Source: a bacterium (lineage in GTDB: Bacteria; Planctomycetota; Planctomycetia; Planctomycetales; Planctomycetaceae). Taken from it: a stretch of DNA of 64,000 nt. This document shows positions 34,527 to 44,132 of this stretch, one piece after another (positions within the stretch are counted from its first letter, which is position 1; every line of letters begins with the position of its first letter). The stretch is taken from contig WGME01000017.1 of NCBI GenBank assembly GCA_016125225.1, positions 1-64,000 of the forward strand, read 5' to 3'. Position numbers and translations under genes: made by a program. Below the pieces are notes generated by a model. It saw only the letters and a program-made list of their open reading frames with translations. It was not told the DNA's origin and did no database searches.

Positions 34527-36302
34527 ATGGATGTTCCCTATACCGCCTTAGCCCGGCGATTTCGTCCGCAAACCTTTTCCGAAGTCGTCGGACAAGGGCG
34601 CATTGCTACGACTTTGCGCAATGCGATTCTCGATGGTCGCGTGGCCCATGCCTACCTCTTCACCGGGGCACGCGGAGTCGGCAAAACGTCGATGGCCCGC
34701 ATCTTCGCCAAAGCACTCAACTGCCCGAACGCGGTGGATGCGGTCCCATGCAACACCTGCGAAATCTGTCGCAGTATCGCCGCCGGGCAGGATGTCGATG
34801 TTTCCGAGATCGATGGTGCCTCGAACCGCGGGATCGATGATATCCGGGCATTGCGAGCCAACGTTAATGTTCGGTCGATGCGCTCGAAGTACAAAGTCTA
34901 CATCGTCGACGAAGTTCACATGCTCACCAAGGAGGCTTTCAATGCCCTCCTGAAAACTTTGGAAGAGCCGCCACCGGGCGTGAAGTTCGTCTTCTGTACG
35001 ACAGAACCGAACAAAGTCCCCGATACCATTCTTTCGCGGTGCCAGCGATTTGATTTCGGTACGGTCGCCACGGACGAGATTGTCGGCCGGCTATCGCAGA
35101 TCGCGGAGGCGGAAGGCTTCCAGGTCGAGCCAGCGGCCTTGGCATTGGTGGCTCGACGTGCAGCCGGTTCGATGCGCGACAGCCAGTCGCTGTTCGATCA
35201 GTTGCTGTCCTTCGGTTCTCAGTCGATCACGGCCGCGGATGTGCATCGACTGTTGGGAACGGCTCCAGACGACCGGTTGGTCAGCCTGATTCAATCCCTG
35301 CTCGACCGCGAACCGCAAGCGGCACTCAGCCAACTCGATGCCGCCCTGTCGGAAGGAGTGCAACTGGAACCGCTGATGGACCAGGTGGTCGCTTATTTCC
35401 GCGACCTGATGGTCACCTCCACCGGGGCCAGCGATCTACCGCTCCTCAGTGTCGGCGATGACCAGCGCGAGGTGCTGCAAACACAGACTGGCAACTGGGG
35501 ATTGTCGACAATCGTGGCGGCTCTCGAAATTCTCGCCGAAACCAAGCAGAAGATGCAGCGAACCACATTGGGGCGTGCTCTCGCTGAACTGGGTCTGGTC
35601 CGTGTGGCGTTACTGCGTGATCTCGACTCGTTGACCCAGTTGATTGCGGGGCTCAAGTCCGGAACTGTCGTAGGCACGGCAGTGCGATCAGCGGCTTCCG
35701 TGTCCAGCACAGGACGGCTGCCAGCCCCGGCATCGGTCCCCGCAACACCGCAAAAAAAAAGTAGCCCCAACAGTCTAGCGGCTGTTCCGGAGACCGATTC
35801 CCAAACAATTAGTCGACCGGAAGCGGAAGAGCATGCGGTTCCGGAAATCGCCTGGAATTCCGAATGTGCCCCACAGATTCTCGCGGCACTCCGCCAGCGA
35901 TTTAACGATATTACGGGGACATACCTGCAACAAATCACGTCAAGTGCAATTTTTGGGCCAAATCAGCTGGAATTCTTGTTCCCCAGCAGCTATGATATCT
36001 CGCGTCGGGCGTGTGAGCGTCCGGAAGTCCTTGCCAGGATTGAGTCTGCGATTCAAGAACTGACAGGGCAGCCGATTCGGGTGCGTTTTCGCCTGTGTGA
36101 AAATTCCCCGCCTGTTTCGGTTGCTCGGTCTGCCAGCCCGCAGAGCATGGCTCGCCATCGAACAGTGGAAACCCCTGCCGATGAGTTGGTTGCCGAAGTG
36201 GGCCGTGTCTTCGGAATCGAGACTTGGACTAGGCAAGCACTGGGAATCACTCGCGTGGTAACCGATGCCACGGAGGAAGAAACCGGCGCGGATGAGGATT
36301 AA
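34527..36302 (+). CDS. dnaX: DNA polymerase III subunit gamma/tau
   Basis: 591 residues. Clamp-loader AAA+ ATPase: Walker A GARGVGKTS, zinc cysteines (CPNAVDAVPCNTCEIC), VYIVDEVHML, sensor/SRC motif SRCQRFDFG. The tau-specific C-terminus begins after about 400. At codons 409-411 the sequence is CAA AAA AAA followed by AGT AGC; slippage by one base would place TAG directly after the A-run and end the protein at about 412 residues, a gamma-sized product. It heads dnaX-ybaB-recR, the classic replication/repair cluster. Confidence 0.96.
   Translation: MDVPYTALARRFRPQTFSEVVGQGRIATTLRNAILDGRVAHAYLFTGARGVGKTSMARIFAKALNCPNAVDAVPCNTCEICRSIAAGQDVDVSEIDGASNRGIDDIRALRANVNVRSMRSKYKVYIVDEVHMLTKEAFNALLKTLEEPPPGVKFVFCTTEPNKVPDTILSRCQRFDFGTVATDEIVGRLSQIAEAEGFQVEPAALALVARRAAGSMRDSQSLFDQLLSFGSQSITAADVHRLLGTAPDDRLVSLIQSLLDREPQAALSQLDAALSEGVQLEPLMDQVVAYFRDLMVTSTGASDLPLLSVGDDQREVLQTQTGNWGLSTIVAALEILAETKQKMQRTTLGRALAELGLVRVALLRDLDSLTQLIAGLKSGTVVGTAVRSAASVSSTGRLPAPASVPATPQKKSSPNSLAAVPETDSQTISRPEAEEHAVPEIAWNSECAPQILAALRQRFNDITGTYLQQITSSAIFGPNQLEFLFPSSYDISRRACERPEVLARIESAIQELTGQPIRVRFRLCENSPPVSVARSASPQSMARHRTVETPADELVAEVGRVFGIETWTRQALGITRVVTDATEEETGADED
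35752..35760 (+). promoter_or_regulatory. A9 slippery run in dnaX (programmed slippage candidate)
   Basis: Nine consecutive A residues in the zero frame, followed by G-TAG. A -1 ribosomal shift at A-AAA-AAA or one extra A in the transcript places AAG then TAG in frame. The position matches the gamma/tau boundary. Confidence 0.6.
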
Positions 36303-36308
36303 CGGCTG

Positions 36309-36668
36309 ATGTTCAAGGAACTTGGTCAACTTGGGTCGCTCCTCAAGCAGGCCCAGTCGATGTCCGGTAAGGTGCAGGAAGCCCGGGAAGCGATGGCCCG
36401 TAGGGAATTCGTGGGCCAATCGAGTGATGGTCTGGTCACCGTGCGTCTCTCAGGACAAGGGGTTCTGCTCGCCTGTCATATCGATCCGGAACTGCTGTCT
36501 CCAGCCCGTCAGGTGGCGGCCGAGGCAGGGGTCATCGAAGCGATGGGGCAGGCTCAGTCGCAACTTCAGGAAGCCACGGCGGCCCTGATGTCCGAAATGA
36601 CGGGCGGACTTGATCTCGGCGCCCTGGGGGCTTCCCTCGGCAATCTCGGTTTTGGTCCCAAAGGATAG
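36309..36668 (+). CDS. YbaB/EbfC nucleoid-associated protein
   Basis: 119 residues, typical length. MFKELGQLGSLLKQAQSM is the family N-terminus, followed by the coiled dimer helix and a Gly-rich tail (GGLDLGALGASLGNLGFG). It binds DNA as a dimer. It lies six bases after dnaX and upstream of recR, the usual order. Confidence 0.93.
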   Translation: MFKELGQLGSLLKQAQSMSGKVQEAREAMARREFVGQSSDGLVTVRLSGQGVLLACHIDPELLSPARQVAAEAGVIEAMGQAQSQLQEATAALMSEMTGGLDLGALGASLGNLGFGPKG

Positions 36669-36744
36669 CGTTGAGAGATGATTCAGTACCGTGTCCCGGT
36701 CCTGAAGGTTCGGATGTCTCTGCTGGAATGGACACCTCGGTATT

Positions 36745-37368
36745 ATGGCTCGCTTTCAAGTCGCTGCGCAGCATCCGTATGGCCCGAGCGTCGGCCAGTT
36801 GGTCGATCGACTGGCGGCCTTGCCGGGGATCGGCCGCAAATCGGCCGAACGTCTGGCTCAGCATCTGCTGGGTTGCGATGAAGCTGAAGCCTTAGCTCTG
36901 GCTCAAGCGATTCAGGACGTCCGTCACAATGTGAAACACTGCCCCAACTGTTTCAATCTGACGGAAGACGCCGAATGTGAAATCTGTCGTGACAGCCGTC
37001 GCGATCCACAGGTGGTCTGCGTCGTCGAACAACCCAAAGACCTGTTGGTGATTGAAGCGACGGGGGTTTTTCAGGGGCAATATCACGTGCTCGGAGGGAG
37101 AATTTCTCCACTCAGCGGTGTGGGGCCCGATGATCTCAACATTGCTGCCCTGGTGCGGCGTGTTCGCAAGCAAGGTGTCCGGGAAATTGTGATGGGGACC
37201 AATCCCACATTGGAAGGAGATGGGACCGCTCTCTACATCTCTAACCTGCTCGCTGACGACAATGTGCGAATTACGCGCCTCGCCCGGGGAATTGCCTCCG
37301 GCAGCGTGCTAGAGTTTGCCAACCGGGAGATGCTTGCCGATGCCATGAAGGGACGGCAGGCCTTCTGA
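36745..37368 (+). CDS. recR: recombination mediator RecR
   Basis: 207 residues. Helix-hairpin-helix ([17 protein letters not shown]), zinc finger ([16 protein letters not shown]), Toprim domain ([32 protein letters not shown]) and the Walker B-like C-terminal region ([16 protein letters not shown]). It acts with RecO and RecF to load RecA at gaps. It is the third gene of the dnaX-ybaB-recR cluster, with a 76-base gap. Confidence 0.96.
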   Translation: MARFQVAAQHPYGPSVGQLVDRLAALPGIGRKSAERLAQHLLGCDEAEALALAQAIQDVRHNVKHCPNCFNLTEDAECEICRDSRRDPQVVCVVEQPKDLLVIEATGVFQGQYHVLGGRISPLSGVGPDDLNIAALVRRVRKQGVREIVMGTNPTLEGDGTALYISNLLADDNVRITRLARGIASGSVLEFANREMLADAMKGRQAF

Positions 37369-37441
37369 CCCCGATTAACACTTTTAACCGTTATATCCCG
37401 AAGATTTCCGACAGAGTCTCGCCAACGGATCACTGCCGATC

Positions 37442-38929
37442 ATGCAACTGAATCTCTCACAAAGCATGAAGATGAGCCAGCAAATGCGGCTGGCTCCGCG
37501 CATGATCCAATCCATGGAGATCCTGCAGCTTCCGGTGCTCGCGCTGGAAGAAAAGATCGAGCAGGAACTCAGCGAAAACCCGTGCCTGGAACTTCTCAGC
37601 AGTGATCCGACCGAGCCGCGTATGCAGCAGGCGGTGGACGATGCCCGCGAAGATGCCACCGAAAAGCCGATCTCCGAACGGGAGATGACGGCCGATGGCA
37701 ACGACAACAACGAAGCCGACTTCGAGCGTTTGCTCGAAATGTCCTCGGAATGGCCGGAAGACAATTACACATCCGGCAGCAAGCCCTCATCGAATCGCAT
37801 TGAAGAAGCGGGCGATCGTGCGGCAGACATGATCTCCAACGTGGTTCAGCGGCCGCAGTCGCTGCATGAGTACCTCGTCGAACAGTTCGGCTATTTCGAC
37901 AGCCCGCGGGAAGTTCGTGAGTTCGGCGAATTCCTGATTCAGAATCTCGATCATCATGGCCGGTTGCCGAGTTCGCTGCAGGAACTGATGGCGATTTATG
38001 GCAAATCAATCTCGGAGACCGATGCCCAGGCCGCCTTGCGGTTGATTCAGCAACTCGATCCGCCCGGTGTCGGGGCTCGCGACGTGCGGGAATGCCTGCT
38101 TTTGCAGGTGAAGGACGACATGCCCTATCGGGATGTGCTGATCACCCTCATCTCTTCCCATCTGGAAGATCTCGCACAGAACCGTTTGCCGCTCATTCAG
38201 CGGAAGACGGGGTATTCCCTCGAACAGATCAAAGACGCTTTCGAGGAACTTCGCACAAAGTTCGATCCCTGGCCGGGGGCGACTTTCGAATCGCGACCGG
38301 TGCAGTCGGTCAAGCCCGACCTGTTCGTCGAACCCGATGAGAACGGCAAGTATGTCGTCCGTCTGGAAGATGAATTCACGCCTCGGTTGCGGATCAGCAA
38401 GCACTATCAGCAGATGATGCGCGACGGGGTCGATGCCAAGACCAAGGAATTCATCAAACGCAAAGTCGAATCGGCCAAATGGCTGATCGAATCGATTGAA
38501 CAACGGCATGGCACGCTGAAGCGAGTCGCCCAAGCCATTGTCGATCGGCAAACCGATTTTCTGGAGCATGGTCCGGAAGCGATCGTCCCGCTCAAGATGC
38601 AGCAGATCGCCGATGTCGTCGGCGTGCACGTCACCACCGTTTCTCGTGCGGTGGATGACAAGTGGATTCAAACACCACGCGGATTGTATCCCCTCAAGCG
38701 GTTCTTCGGCGGTGGCACCGTGACCGAGTCGGGCGAGGAAGTCGCCTGGGACATCATTCGCCTGAAGCTGCGAGAGATCGTGGACGGCGAAGACAAAGAC
38801 AATCCGCTGAGTGATGACGACCTGGTGAAAGAACTCGCCAAGCAGGGCTACAACCTTGCCCGCCGCACGGTCACCAAGTACCGCAAGGCTCTCAACATCC
38901 CCTCATCACGCCAACGCCGTGCGTATTGA
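37442..38929 (+). CDS. rpoN: RNA polymerase sigma-54 factor RpoN
   Basis: 495 residues. Region I is Q/L/M-rich ([20 protein letters not shown]), an acidic region II follows, then the core-binding domain and helix-turn-helix ([19 protein letters not shown]), ending with the RpoN box [17 protein letters not shown]. It directs enhancer-dependent transcription from -24/-12 promoters. It stands alone between recR and a membrane protein gene. No sigma-54 promoter was convincingly seen in the window. Confidence 0.96.
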   Translation: MQLNLSQSMKMSQQMRLAPRMIQSMEILQLPVLALEEKIEQELSENPCLELLSSDPTEPRMQQAVDDAREDATEKPISEREMTADGNDNNEADFERLLEMSSEWPEDNYTSGSKPSSNRIEEAGDRAADMISNVVQRPQSLHEYLVEQFGYFDSPREVREFGEFLIQNLDHHGRLPSSLQELMAIYGKSISETDAQAALRLIQQLDPPGVGARDVRECLLLQVKDDMPYRDVLITLISSHLEDLAQNRLPLIQRKTGYSLEQIKDAFEELRTKFDPWPGATFESRPVQSVKPDLFVEPDENGKYVVRLEDEFTPRLRISKHYQQMMRDGVDAKTKEFIKRKVESAKWLIESIEQRHGTLKRVAQAIVDRQTDFLEHGPEAIVPLKMQQIADVVGVHVTTVSRAVDDKWIQTPRGLYPLKRFFGGGTVTESGEEVAWDIIRLKLREIVDGEDKDNPLSDDDLVKELAKQGYNLARRTVTKYRKALNIPSSRQRRAY

Positions 38930-39012
38930 GCCGTGGCTTCGCAATCATTCTGCATGCAGGGATGAAATCGACCGGGTAGAATCTTGATCAATCGATCAGG
39001 AGATCATCCGCG

Positions 39013-40071
39013 ATGCCTTCCGTGTCACATCTCGAAGCAAGTCCGTCAGTTCCCAAATTCCGGCGTGTCCACGAACGCAACCGCATCCCCTGTTGGAGCT
39101 TGCCATTCCATGGCCTGTGGACGGGCGTTGTGCTGGATCTCATGATTGGCGGTGTGATCTTTGGGATGTTTTTAACATTGATCACCTGTATGTTTTTAAC
39201 AGGGGGAATGCCGCCGGGTAAGCCGATTGGAGTTTGGGGATTCATACAGAGTACGAGTTTCTTTGCTGCATTCGTACTCGGTTTTTGCGGAGTGATTGCC
39301 CTGCCAATGGGCTTGTTCTGTCTGCTTGTGAAACCCCGTCCGATTCTGATTGTGGGAGTCGAGGGACATCTCGAGGCTTACTGGAATCGGAAAAAGGTTC
39401 AGCTACCCTTGGCTGAGTGTCGCTGGAAAGTCGGGCGAATCTGGACTTGGGATGATGCCGGAGCCATCTTACATTGGCAGCCCCGATTGATCATCACATG
39501 GATTCGCGAGCCCCCAAGTTCAGGCAAGCGGCCGGAAGCGAAAACCCTTTCAGTGGGACTCACGCCCGCCAAGTATCAAGAGTGGTTGAACTATCTCGAA
39601 GCGCAGCGTGTGCCTCCACATGATCATCGTCTCGCAATCGCGGTCATGCGCGATGCATTCATCGGCGCAATCATCGGCATGGGAATCGGATTGGTGATGG
39701 CCGAATCAATTCGGCTCGCCTTCAATGCAATGATCGCCGGCGGAATTGTGGTGGTCTGTGTGTTGGATGGCTGCTTAATTGGAGGAATCCGTAAGTATGC
39801 TCGGAGCGGCGAGATTCAGCGGGTTAAGGCGTTCTTTCTAAAATATGGAAAGTTTGCACCGCCAGGCTTTGGCCTTTTGTTTGGGCTATTAGCGTTGAAG
39901 ATCATGAGTGGCATGGGCTTTGCCGTCATCATTCCGGCGGGAATTTTGAATGGATTGCTCGGAGCCGCCAGTCTTTATGCCATCCAGCAGGAGTTTCAAA
40001 AGCGTGAACGTGCGAGTGCCGAGGAGCAGAACGACAGTGCTCAGGAGGAAGAGCTTGAGGGGTTAGTGTAA
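39013..40071 (+). CDS. hypothetical multi-pass membrane protein
   Basis: 352 residues. Membrane-like segments occur at about 37-65, 80-105, 215-255 and 275-310, separated by a soluble strand-rich middle (GHLEAYWNRKKVQLPLAE...). The C-terminus is charged and acidic (AEEQNDSAQEEELEGLV). I recognise no family. It has no operon partner: rpoN lies 83 bases upstream and a strong palindrome lies downstream. Confidence 0.75.
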   Translation: MPSVSHLEASPSVPKFRRVHERNRIPCWSLPFHGLWTGVVLDLMIGGVIFGMFLTLITCMFLTGGMPPGKPIGVWGFIQSTSFFAAFVLGFCGVIALPMGLFCLLVKPRPILIVGVEGHLEAYWNRKKVQLPLAECRWKVGRIWTWDDAGAILHWQPRLIITWIREPPSSGKRPEAKTLSVGLTPAKYQEWLNYLEAQRVPPHDHRLAIAVMRDAFIGAIIGMGIGLVMAESIRLAFNAMIAGGIVVVCVLDGCLIGGIRKYARSGEIQRVKAFFLKYGKFAPPGFGLLFGLLALKIMSGMGFAVIIPAGILNGLLGAASLYAIQQEFQKRERASAEEQNDSAQEEELEGLV

Positions 40072-40081
40072 AGCGAGCAAT

Positions 40082-40110
40082 GCCCCCCGTTGACGAGCAA
40101 CGGGGGGCTA
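40082..40110. repeat. GC-rich palindrome, REP-like and probable terminator
   Basis: GCCCCCCGTTG, acgag, CAACGGGGGGC form an 11-bp stem, followed by TAA. It lies between two converging genes and shares the GCCCCC...GGGGGC core and adjacent TAA/TTA with the double palindrome at 2744-2837. The same sequence could terminate transcription from either side. Confidence 0.7.
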
Positions 40111-40124
40111 AATAGTTCAGCGGC

Positions 40125-41417
40125 TTATACCTGCGGTTCCCAACCGGGGCGGTATTCGCGCTTCCAGAATTTCTCGGCATCACTGTCGCCGATGATCTTC
40201 TTGGTTTCCTGGTCGATATGCAGGGTGCGACCGGTGCGGTAGCTGATGTTGCCCAGATGGCACAGCAGCGTACTGGCCTGGCCGATGGCGATTTCCGAGT
40301 TCGGTGTGCCACCAGTCTTGATACATTCGAGGAAATTCTCGATGTGGCCCTGTTCGCCGCCGGGTCCGGTACCGCTGTCGGTCTTCTTGCCGCTGATATC
40401 GTAGATTTCGTAGCCGCTGCCGACGATGTGCAGTTCCCCTTCGGTGCCGTAGAACACGGCGAACGGAGTTTTGGTGCCACGGCGGGGGTGGCAACTGCTG
40501 ACTTCCCATGAGCAGCCGACATCACCAAAGTCGAAAATGGCGCTGCCGGTGTCGGGGGTTTCCTGGTCATCGTCGTAGTAGTAACGGCCGCCGACAAAGC
40601 TGACGGTCTTCGGGCAGTCGACGCCGAGACCCCAGCGAACGACATCGAGAGTGTGAATCCCGTTGTTGGCGAGTTCGCCGCCGCCCCAGTGCCAACGCCA
40701 GTGCCAGTTGTAGTGCAGCAGGTTATCGAGATAGGGTTTCTCGGGGGCCGGGCCTTGCCACATGGCGTAATCGAGGTTTTCCGGAACCGGAGCAGGTTTG
40801 CCGATGCCGATTCCCGGACGCAGGTTGTCGTACCAGCAGCGGGCATACCGAACGGTGCCGATGGCTCCGGATTTCAGCTTTTCGATGCCTTCGATAAGGC
40901 CCGGCCAACTGCGGCGCTGGTTCCCCATCTGCACCACCCGCTGATACTTACGGGCAGCTTTGACCACCATTTCGCTTTCCCAGGCGTTGTGGCTGCCGGG
41001 CTTTTCGACATAGACGTGCTTGCCGGCGGCACAGGCCATGATGGCCGCCGGGGCATGCCAGTGATTGCAGGTGGCGATGAACACGGTGTCGAGCTTGGGG
41101 TCATCGAGCATCCGCCGCAGATCCTGAATCGGCGTCGGCATTTCCTGCTGGCTCTCTTCGACCCCGGGAGCCACCGACTTCATGCCCCGCTCGAGTCGCT
41201 GGGTGTCGACGTCGCAAATGTAGGTCAGCCGGGCGTTTTTGGCTTTCAGAATCGCCGCGGCATGGGAGAGGCCTCGTCCTAAGCCGATGACACCAGCGGA
41301 CATCTGCTCGCTGGGGCTCTCTGCTTGTGCGGCTCCCAAATGGACTTGGCTCGCCAGCACAGCAGCAGCGGCCAAGGTCGAAGACTGTAAGAATTCGCGG
41401 CGATCAAGGTAGTTCAT
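40125..41417 (-). CDS. Tat-exported Gfo/Idh/MocA family oxidoreductase
   Basis: 430 residues. A twin-arginine signal (DRREFLQSSTLAAAAVLAS) directs export. The Rossmann start is VGVIGLGRG-like (MSAGVIGLGRGLSHAA), with HWHAPAAIMACAAGKHVYVEKP, the catalytic EKP lysine motif. The C-terminal half has the sheet domain typical of secreted planctomycete sugar dehydrogenases. Cofactor NAD(P); the substrate is probably a sugar or cyclitol but is not readable. It is one of two such genes in the window (also 50720-52027). Confidence 0.92.
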   Translation of the reverse strand: MNYLDRREFLQSSTLAAAAVLASQVHLGAAQAESPSEQMSAGVIGLGRGLSHAAAILKAKNARLTYICDVDTQRLERGMKSVAPGVEESQQEMPTPIQDLRRMLDDPKLDTVFIATCNHWHAPAAIMACAAGKHVYVEKPGSHNAWESEMVVKAARKYQRVVQMGNQRRSWPGLIEGIEKLKSGAIGTVRYARCWYDNLRPGIGIGKPAPVPENLDYAMWQGPAPEKPYLDNLLHYNWHWRWHWGGGELANNGIHTLDVVRWGLGVDCPKTVSFVGGRYYYDDDQETPDTGSAIFDFGDVGCSWEVSSCHPRRGTKTPFAVFYGTEGELHIVGSGYEIYDISGKKTDSGTGPGGEQGHIENFLECIKTGGTPNSEIAIGQASTLLCHLGNISYRTGRTLHIDQETKKIIGDSDAEKFWKREYRPGWEPQV

Positions 41418-41579
41418 AGCAGGTTCCCTGAGGTAGACTCAAGCGGCCGAATCGCAAAGCCGCCGATGCGTGAGCAGCGGTTGATGCATGGCAGCTTAGT
41501 CGAACTTGAGAGGCCTCGCTACCCAGTGGCAGCGAACCTGTCGCAAGGGGGCGTGTCTTGGCGGAAGTCGGCTTCAGAA
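41418..41579. other. divergent intergenic region
   Basis: About 160 bases upstream of the minus-strand oxidoreductase and of the trxA promoter. No gene or RNA is recognisable; it should include the promoter of the oxidoreductase. Confidence 0.3.
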
Positions 41580-41607
41580 TTGACACTTCTGGCGATCCCC
41601 CTATAAT
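41580..41607 (+). promoter_or_regulatory. near-consensus sigma-70 promoter of trxA
   Basis: TTGACA (41580-41585) and TATAAT (41602-41607) are separated by 16 bases, about 80 bases upstream of the thioredoxin start. Both hexamers match the consensus exactly, which is rare in this window. Confidence 0.75.
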
Positions 41608-41687
41608 TCGGCCGACGATATTGAGTGGACAAAGTTTGCCGCATGAAGGGGTTTTATGCTGGCAAACGATGATGAGAGGACAGGCCC

Positions 41688-42014
41688 ATGGCCGGCAACG
41701 TAGTTGAATTCACCGACGACAACTTTGAGACCGAAGTTCTGCAAAGTGCCCAACCTGTGCTGGTCGATTTCTGGGCTCCGTGGTGCGGTCCGTGTCGTTT
41801 GATTGCGCCGACTGTCGAAGAGCTGTCGAATGACTTTGCCGGGCGGGCCAAGGTCGGCAAACTGAATACCGATGAAAACCCGAAAGTCGCCTCCAGCTAC
41901 GGCATCAGTGCGATTCCGACCGTGCTGCTGTTCAAGGGGGGCCAGATCGTCGACAAGTTCGTCGGTGTGCAGCCCAAGACCCGGATGAGCGCCGCTATGG
42001 ACGGCCATATGTAG
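41688..42014 (+). CDS. trxA: thioredoxin
   Basis: 108 residues with the standard active site WCGPC (W32 to C36) in LVDFWAPWCGPCRLIAP, the cis-proline region AIPTVLLFKGG and the usual fold length. A cytoplasmic disulfide reductant kept reduced by thioredoxin reductase. Single gene with a near-perfect promoter and a downstream hairpin. Confidence 0.97.
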   Translation: MAGNVVEFTDDNFETEVLQSAQPVLVDFWAPWCGPCRLIAPTVEELSNDFAGRAKVGKLNTDENPKVASSYGISAIPTVLLFKGGQIVDKFVGVQPKTRMSAAMDGHM

Positions 42015-42092
42015 CCGTGCGTTCCTGATATTTCTCGGGAAATGTGGGTGGAATTGAGATAGCCCTGTTTCTTGGGAATCAACTATAAACCG

Positions 42093-42124
42093 CGACGAGG
42101 TCTCGACATACCGGGGCCTCGTCG
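42093..42124 (+). terminator. hairpin after trxA
   Basis: CGACGAGG and CCTCGTCG enclose a 16-base loop 78 bases past the trxA stop; a short T-rich stretch follows (TTGTGCTTTATG). Probable terminator for trxA, or a leader hairpin of the next gene. Confidence 0.45.
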
Positions 42125-42223
42125 TTGTGCTTTATGTGCTTGTTCACAGACTCCGTTGTCGCAGGATGCGAAAGCGGTTGTCTGTCGTTCGATTCAGATC
42201 TGTTCGACCGGGAAAGGATTCCC

Positions 42224-44122
42224 ATGAGCCAGAACGATTCCGCTTCGGAGTTTGAGATTCCTCAGGCATCTCCTTCGCAGCGTGCCGCAGAACCGCGAAA
42301 TCCTGCCCTGCGGTTTCGAGTCGATGGCCCGCATCTGCCCTTCACCTCGGCAGCGCCCACACCGCAGCCAGAGCGTCCCGCCGGGCGACGTGATCCGCAT
42401 GTGCTCCTTGAAGCCACGCAGATGCTGCAGCGTCTGCAAGAAGAAATGGCCGAACAGGATCAGCGAGAAGCCGAGCTTTTGTCCGGCGAGGAAAAACTGG
42501 TCCAGGATCGGGAAGCCTTCGACCAATGGGCCACACGCATCCGAACAGAACTCGAAGAACGCCGCAATGCCTTGGCTATCGGTGAATCGACCGTCATGGC
42601 CCGCTTAGCCGCCTTGGAAAACCGCCTGACAGAGCTCGATACAGAACGAACATTGGTGCAAGCCGAGCGCGAACAGCTTGATCAGGCCAAATGGACCATC
42701 GAACATGAACTGCAGACCCGGCTGAAGGTCGAACGCGAAGAACTGCAGGCGTTGCGTCAGAACGTGGCCGATGAATTCACGAACCTGCAAGTCGCCCGCA
42801 GCAACTTCGAAGAGGAACAAGCTGCCGCCGAACAGGAACGGGCCGCGATCCTGCAACAGGAACGTCAGCAACTCTGGTCGGCCCTGACCACGGAATGGCA
42901 ACAGCATCGGCAAGAGTTCGAAGCCGAACGCCGCGCGTGGGTCGTGCAACGTCAATCGCAAGACACCGAGCTGAAGCAACTGCGAGATCGTTACGATCAA
43001 GCCTTGCTGGGACTCGAAACGCAACTGACCAACCGCCGGGCTGCAGCCGAAGCGGAATTGCGGCAAAGGCACGATGACTGCGAACACGATTTGAAGTCGC
43101 AACGCGCGGCCTGGAATGAAGAGCAAGCCCGGCAGAAAGCCGAACAGCAGCGAGAACGCGTCCAATGGGAAACCCGATTACGGTTCCAGTCCGAACATCT
43201 CGATAAGGTTCGTCAGGAATTAGAAGCCGCTCAGGCGGAGTTCAAACTCGAACGCCAGCGCGAACGCCAGGTTCTCGAAGACGATGCCCGTCAGCTCGAA
43301 CGACTGCGGACGCAAACGCAACTCTTCCGCGAATCGATCGATGCCCAAGCTCAATCGCTGGAACGCGAACGGCAGGCCCTGCTCAAGTCACGCAAGGCCT
43401 GGGATTCGTCGGTCGAGACGGATCGAGCCGCGTTACTGGCGGAGCGCGATGCCTGGGAACAGGAACACCGACGTGAACAGATCGAGTTGCAACGTCAAAG
43501 CGACGCCATTGCCTCTCATGCGGAAACATTGGAGCGCAAACGCCAGCGGTTGGATGTGCTGCGGACCGAGCTGGAAGACACTCACCGCTCCACTCTGGAA
43601 CTGCGTTTGGCGGTGGAAGAAGCCTGGGCCATGATCGCCGATGCTTTAGGGAGTGACGACGAAGCCCGCATGCGCGTCGATCAGGCGCGGCAAGCCCTGG
43701 TGCTCTACTATCAGGAACTCCATACCGCGATCGCCAGTCAACGGGAAGACCTGCTCGAACAGCAAGCCCGCTTCGATCAACAGCGGCTCGTCTTTCACGA
43801 TGAACGCCAGACGTTGATGAACTGGCTGAATGACCGTGATGAACAGCTGCGGCAGGCCGAAGAACAACTGCGTTTGGAACAGGGCGCCATCACACAACGT
43901 GAGCAGGACTGGCAGAAGGCTCAAGATCAATGGTTGATGGAAAAGCTGTCAGCAGAATCGTTGATTCGCAAACTGCTCGGGGAACTGGGCGATGCCCTTC
44001 CCGAGGGCGAGATCCGCATTGCTGACAATGCTGAAACAGCATTAGCAGCGGTCAATCCCCCGCATTTTCTGCAGCGGACACCACAGATTGATCCGGCTGC
44101 CAAATCCTCGATCAGTGAATAG
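42224..44122 (+). CDS. long coiled-coil protein, function unknown
   Basis: 632 residues from ATG 42224 (AAAGGA seven bases before). After a short N-terminal region with Pro-rich linkers (about 1-60) it is almost entirely helical with dense Glu/Gln/Arg heptad character from about 65 to 590. There are no membrane segments and no enzymatic motif. A rod-like scaffold or structural protein is plausible. The frame is open from 42125, but those residues look non-coding. It converges with epmA. Confidence 0.8.
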   Translation: MSQNDSASEFEIPQASPSQRAAEPRNPALRFRVDGPHLPFTSAAPTPQPERPAGRRDPHVLLEATQMLQRLQEEMAEQDQREAELLSGEEKLVQDREAFDQWATRIRTELEERRNALAIGESTVMARLAALENRLTELDTERTLVQAEREQLDQAKWTIEHELQTRLKVEREELQALRQNVADEFTNLQVARSNFEEEQAAAEQERAAILQQERQQLWSALTTEWQQHRQEFEAERRAWVVQRQSQDTELKQLRDRYDQALLGLETQLTNRRAAAEAELRQRHDDCEHDLKSQRAAWNEEQARQKAEQQRERVQWETRLRFQSEHLDKVRQELEAAQAEFKLERQRERQVLEDDARQLERLRTQTQLFRESIDAQAQSLERERQALLKSRKAWDSSVETDRAALLAERDAWEQEHRREQIELQRQSDAIASHAETLERKRQRLDVLRTELEDTHRSTLELRLAVEEAWAMIADALGSDDEARMRVDQARQALVLYYQELHTAIASQREDLLEQQARFDQQRLVFHDERQTLMNWLNDRDEQLRQAEEQLRLEQGAITQREQDWQKAQDQWLMEKLSAESLIRKLLGELGDALPEGEIRIADNAETALAAVNPPHFLQRTPQIDPAAKSSISE

Positions 44123-44132
44123 CGAAGGCTGG

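Noticed and set aside
36671-36895. Short frame between ybaB and recR
   Set aside because: It overlaps the recR start in another frame and has no motif; recR is clear.
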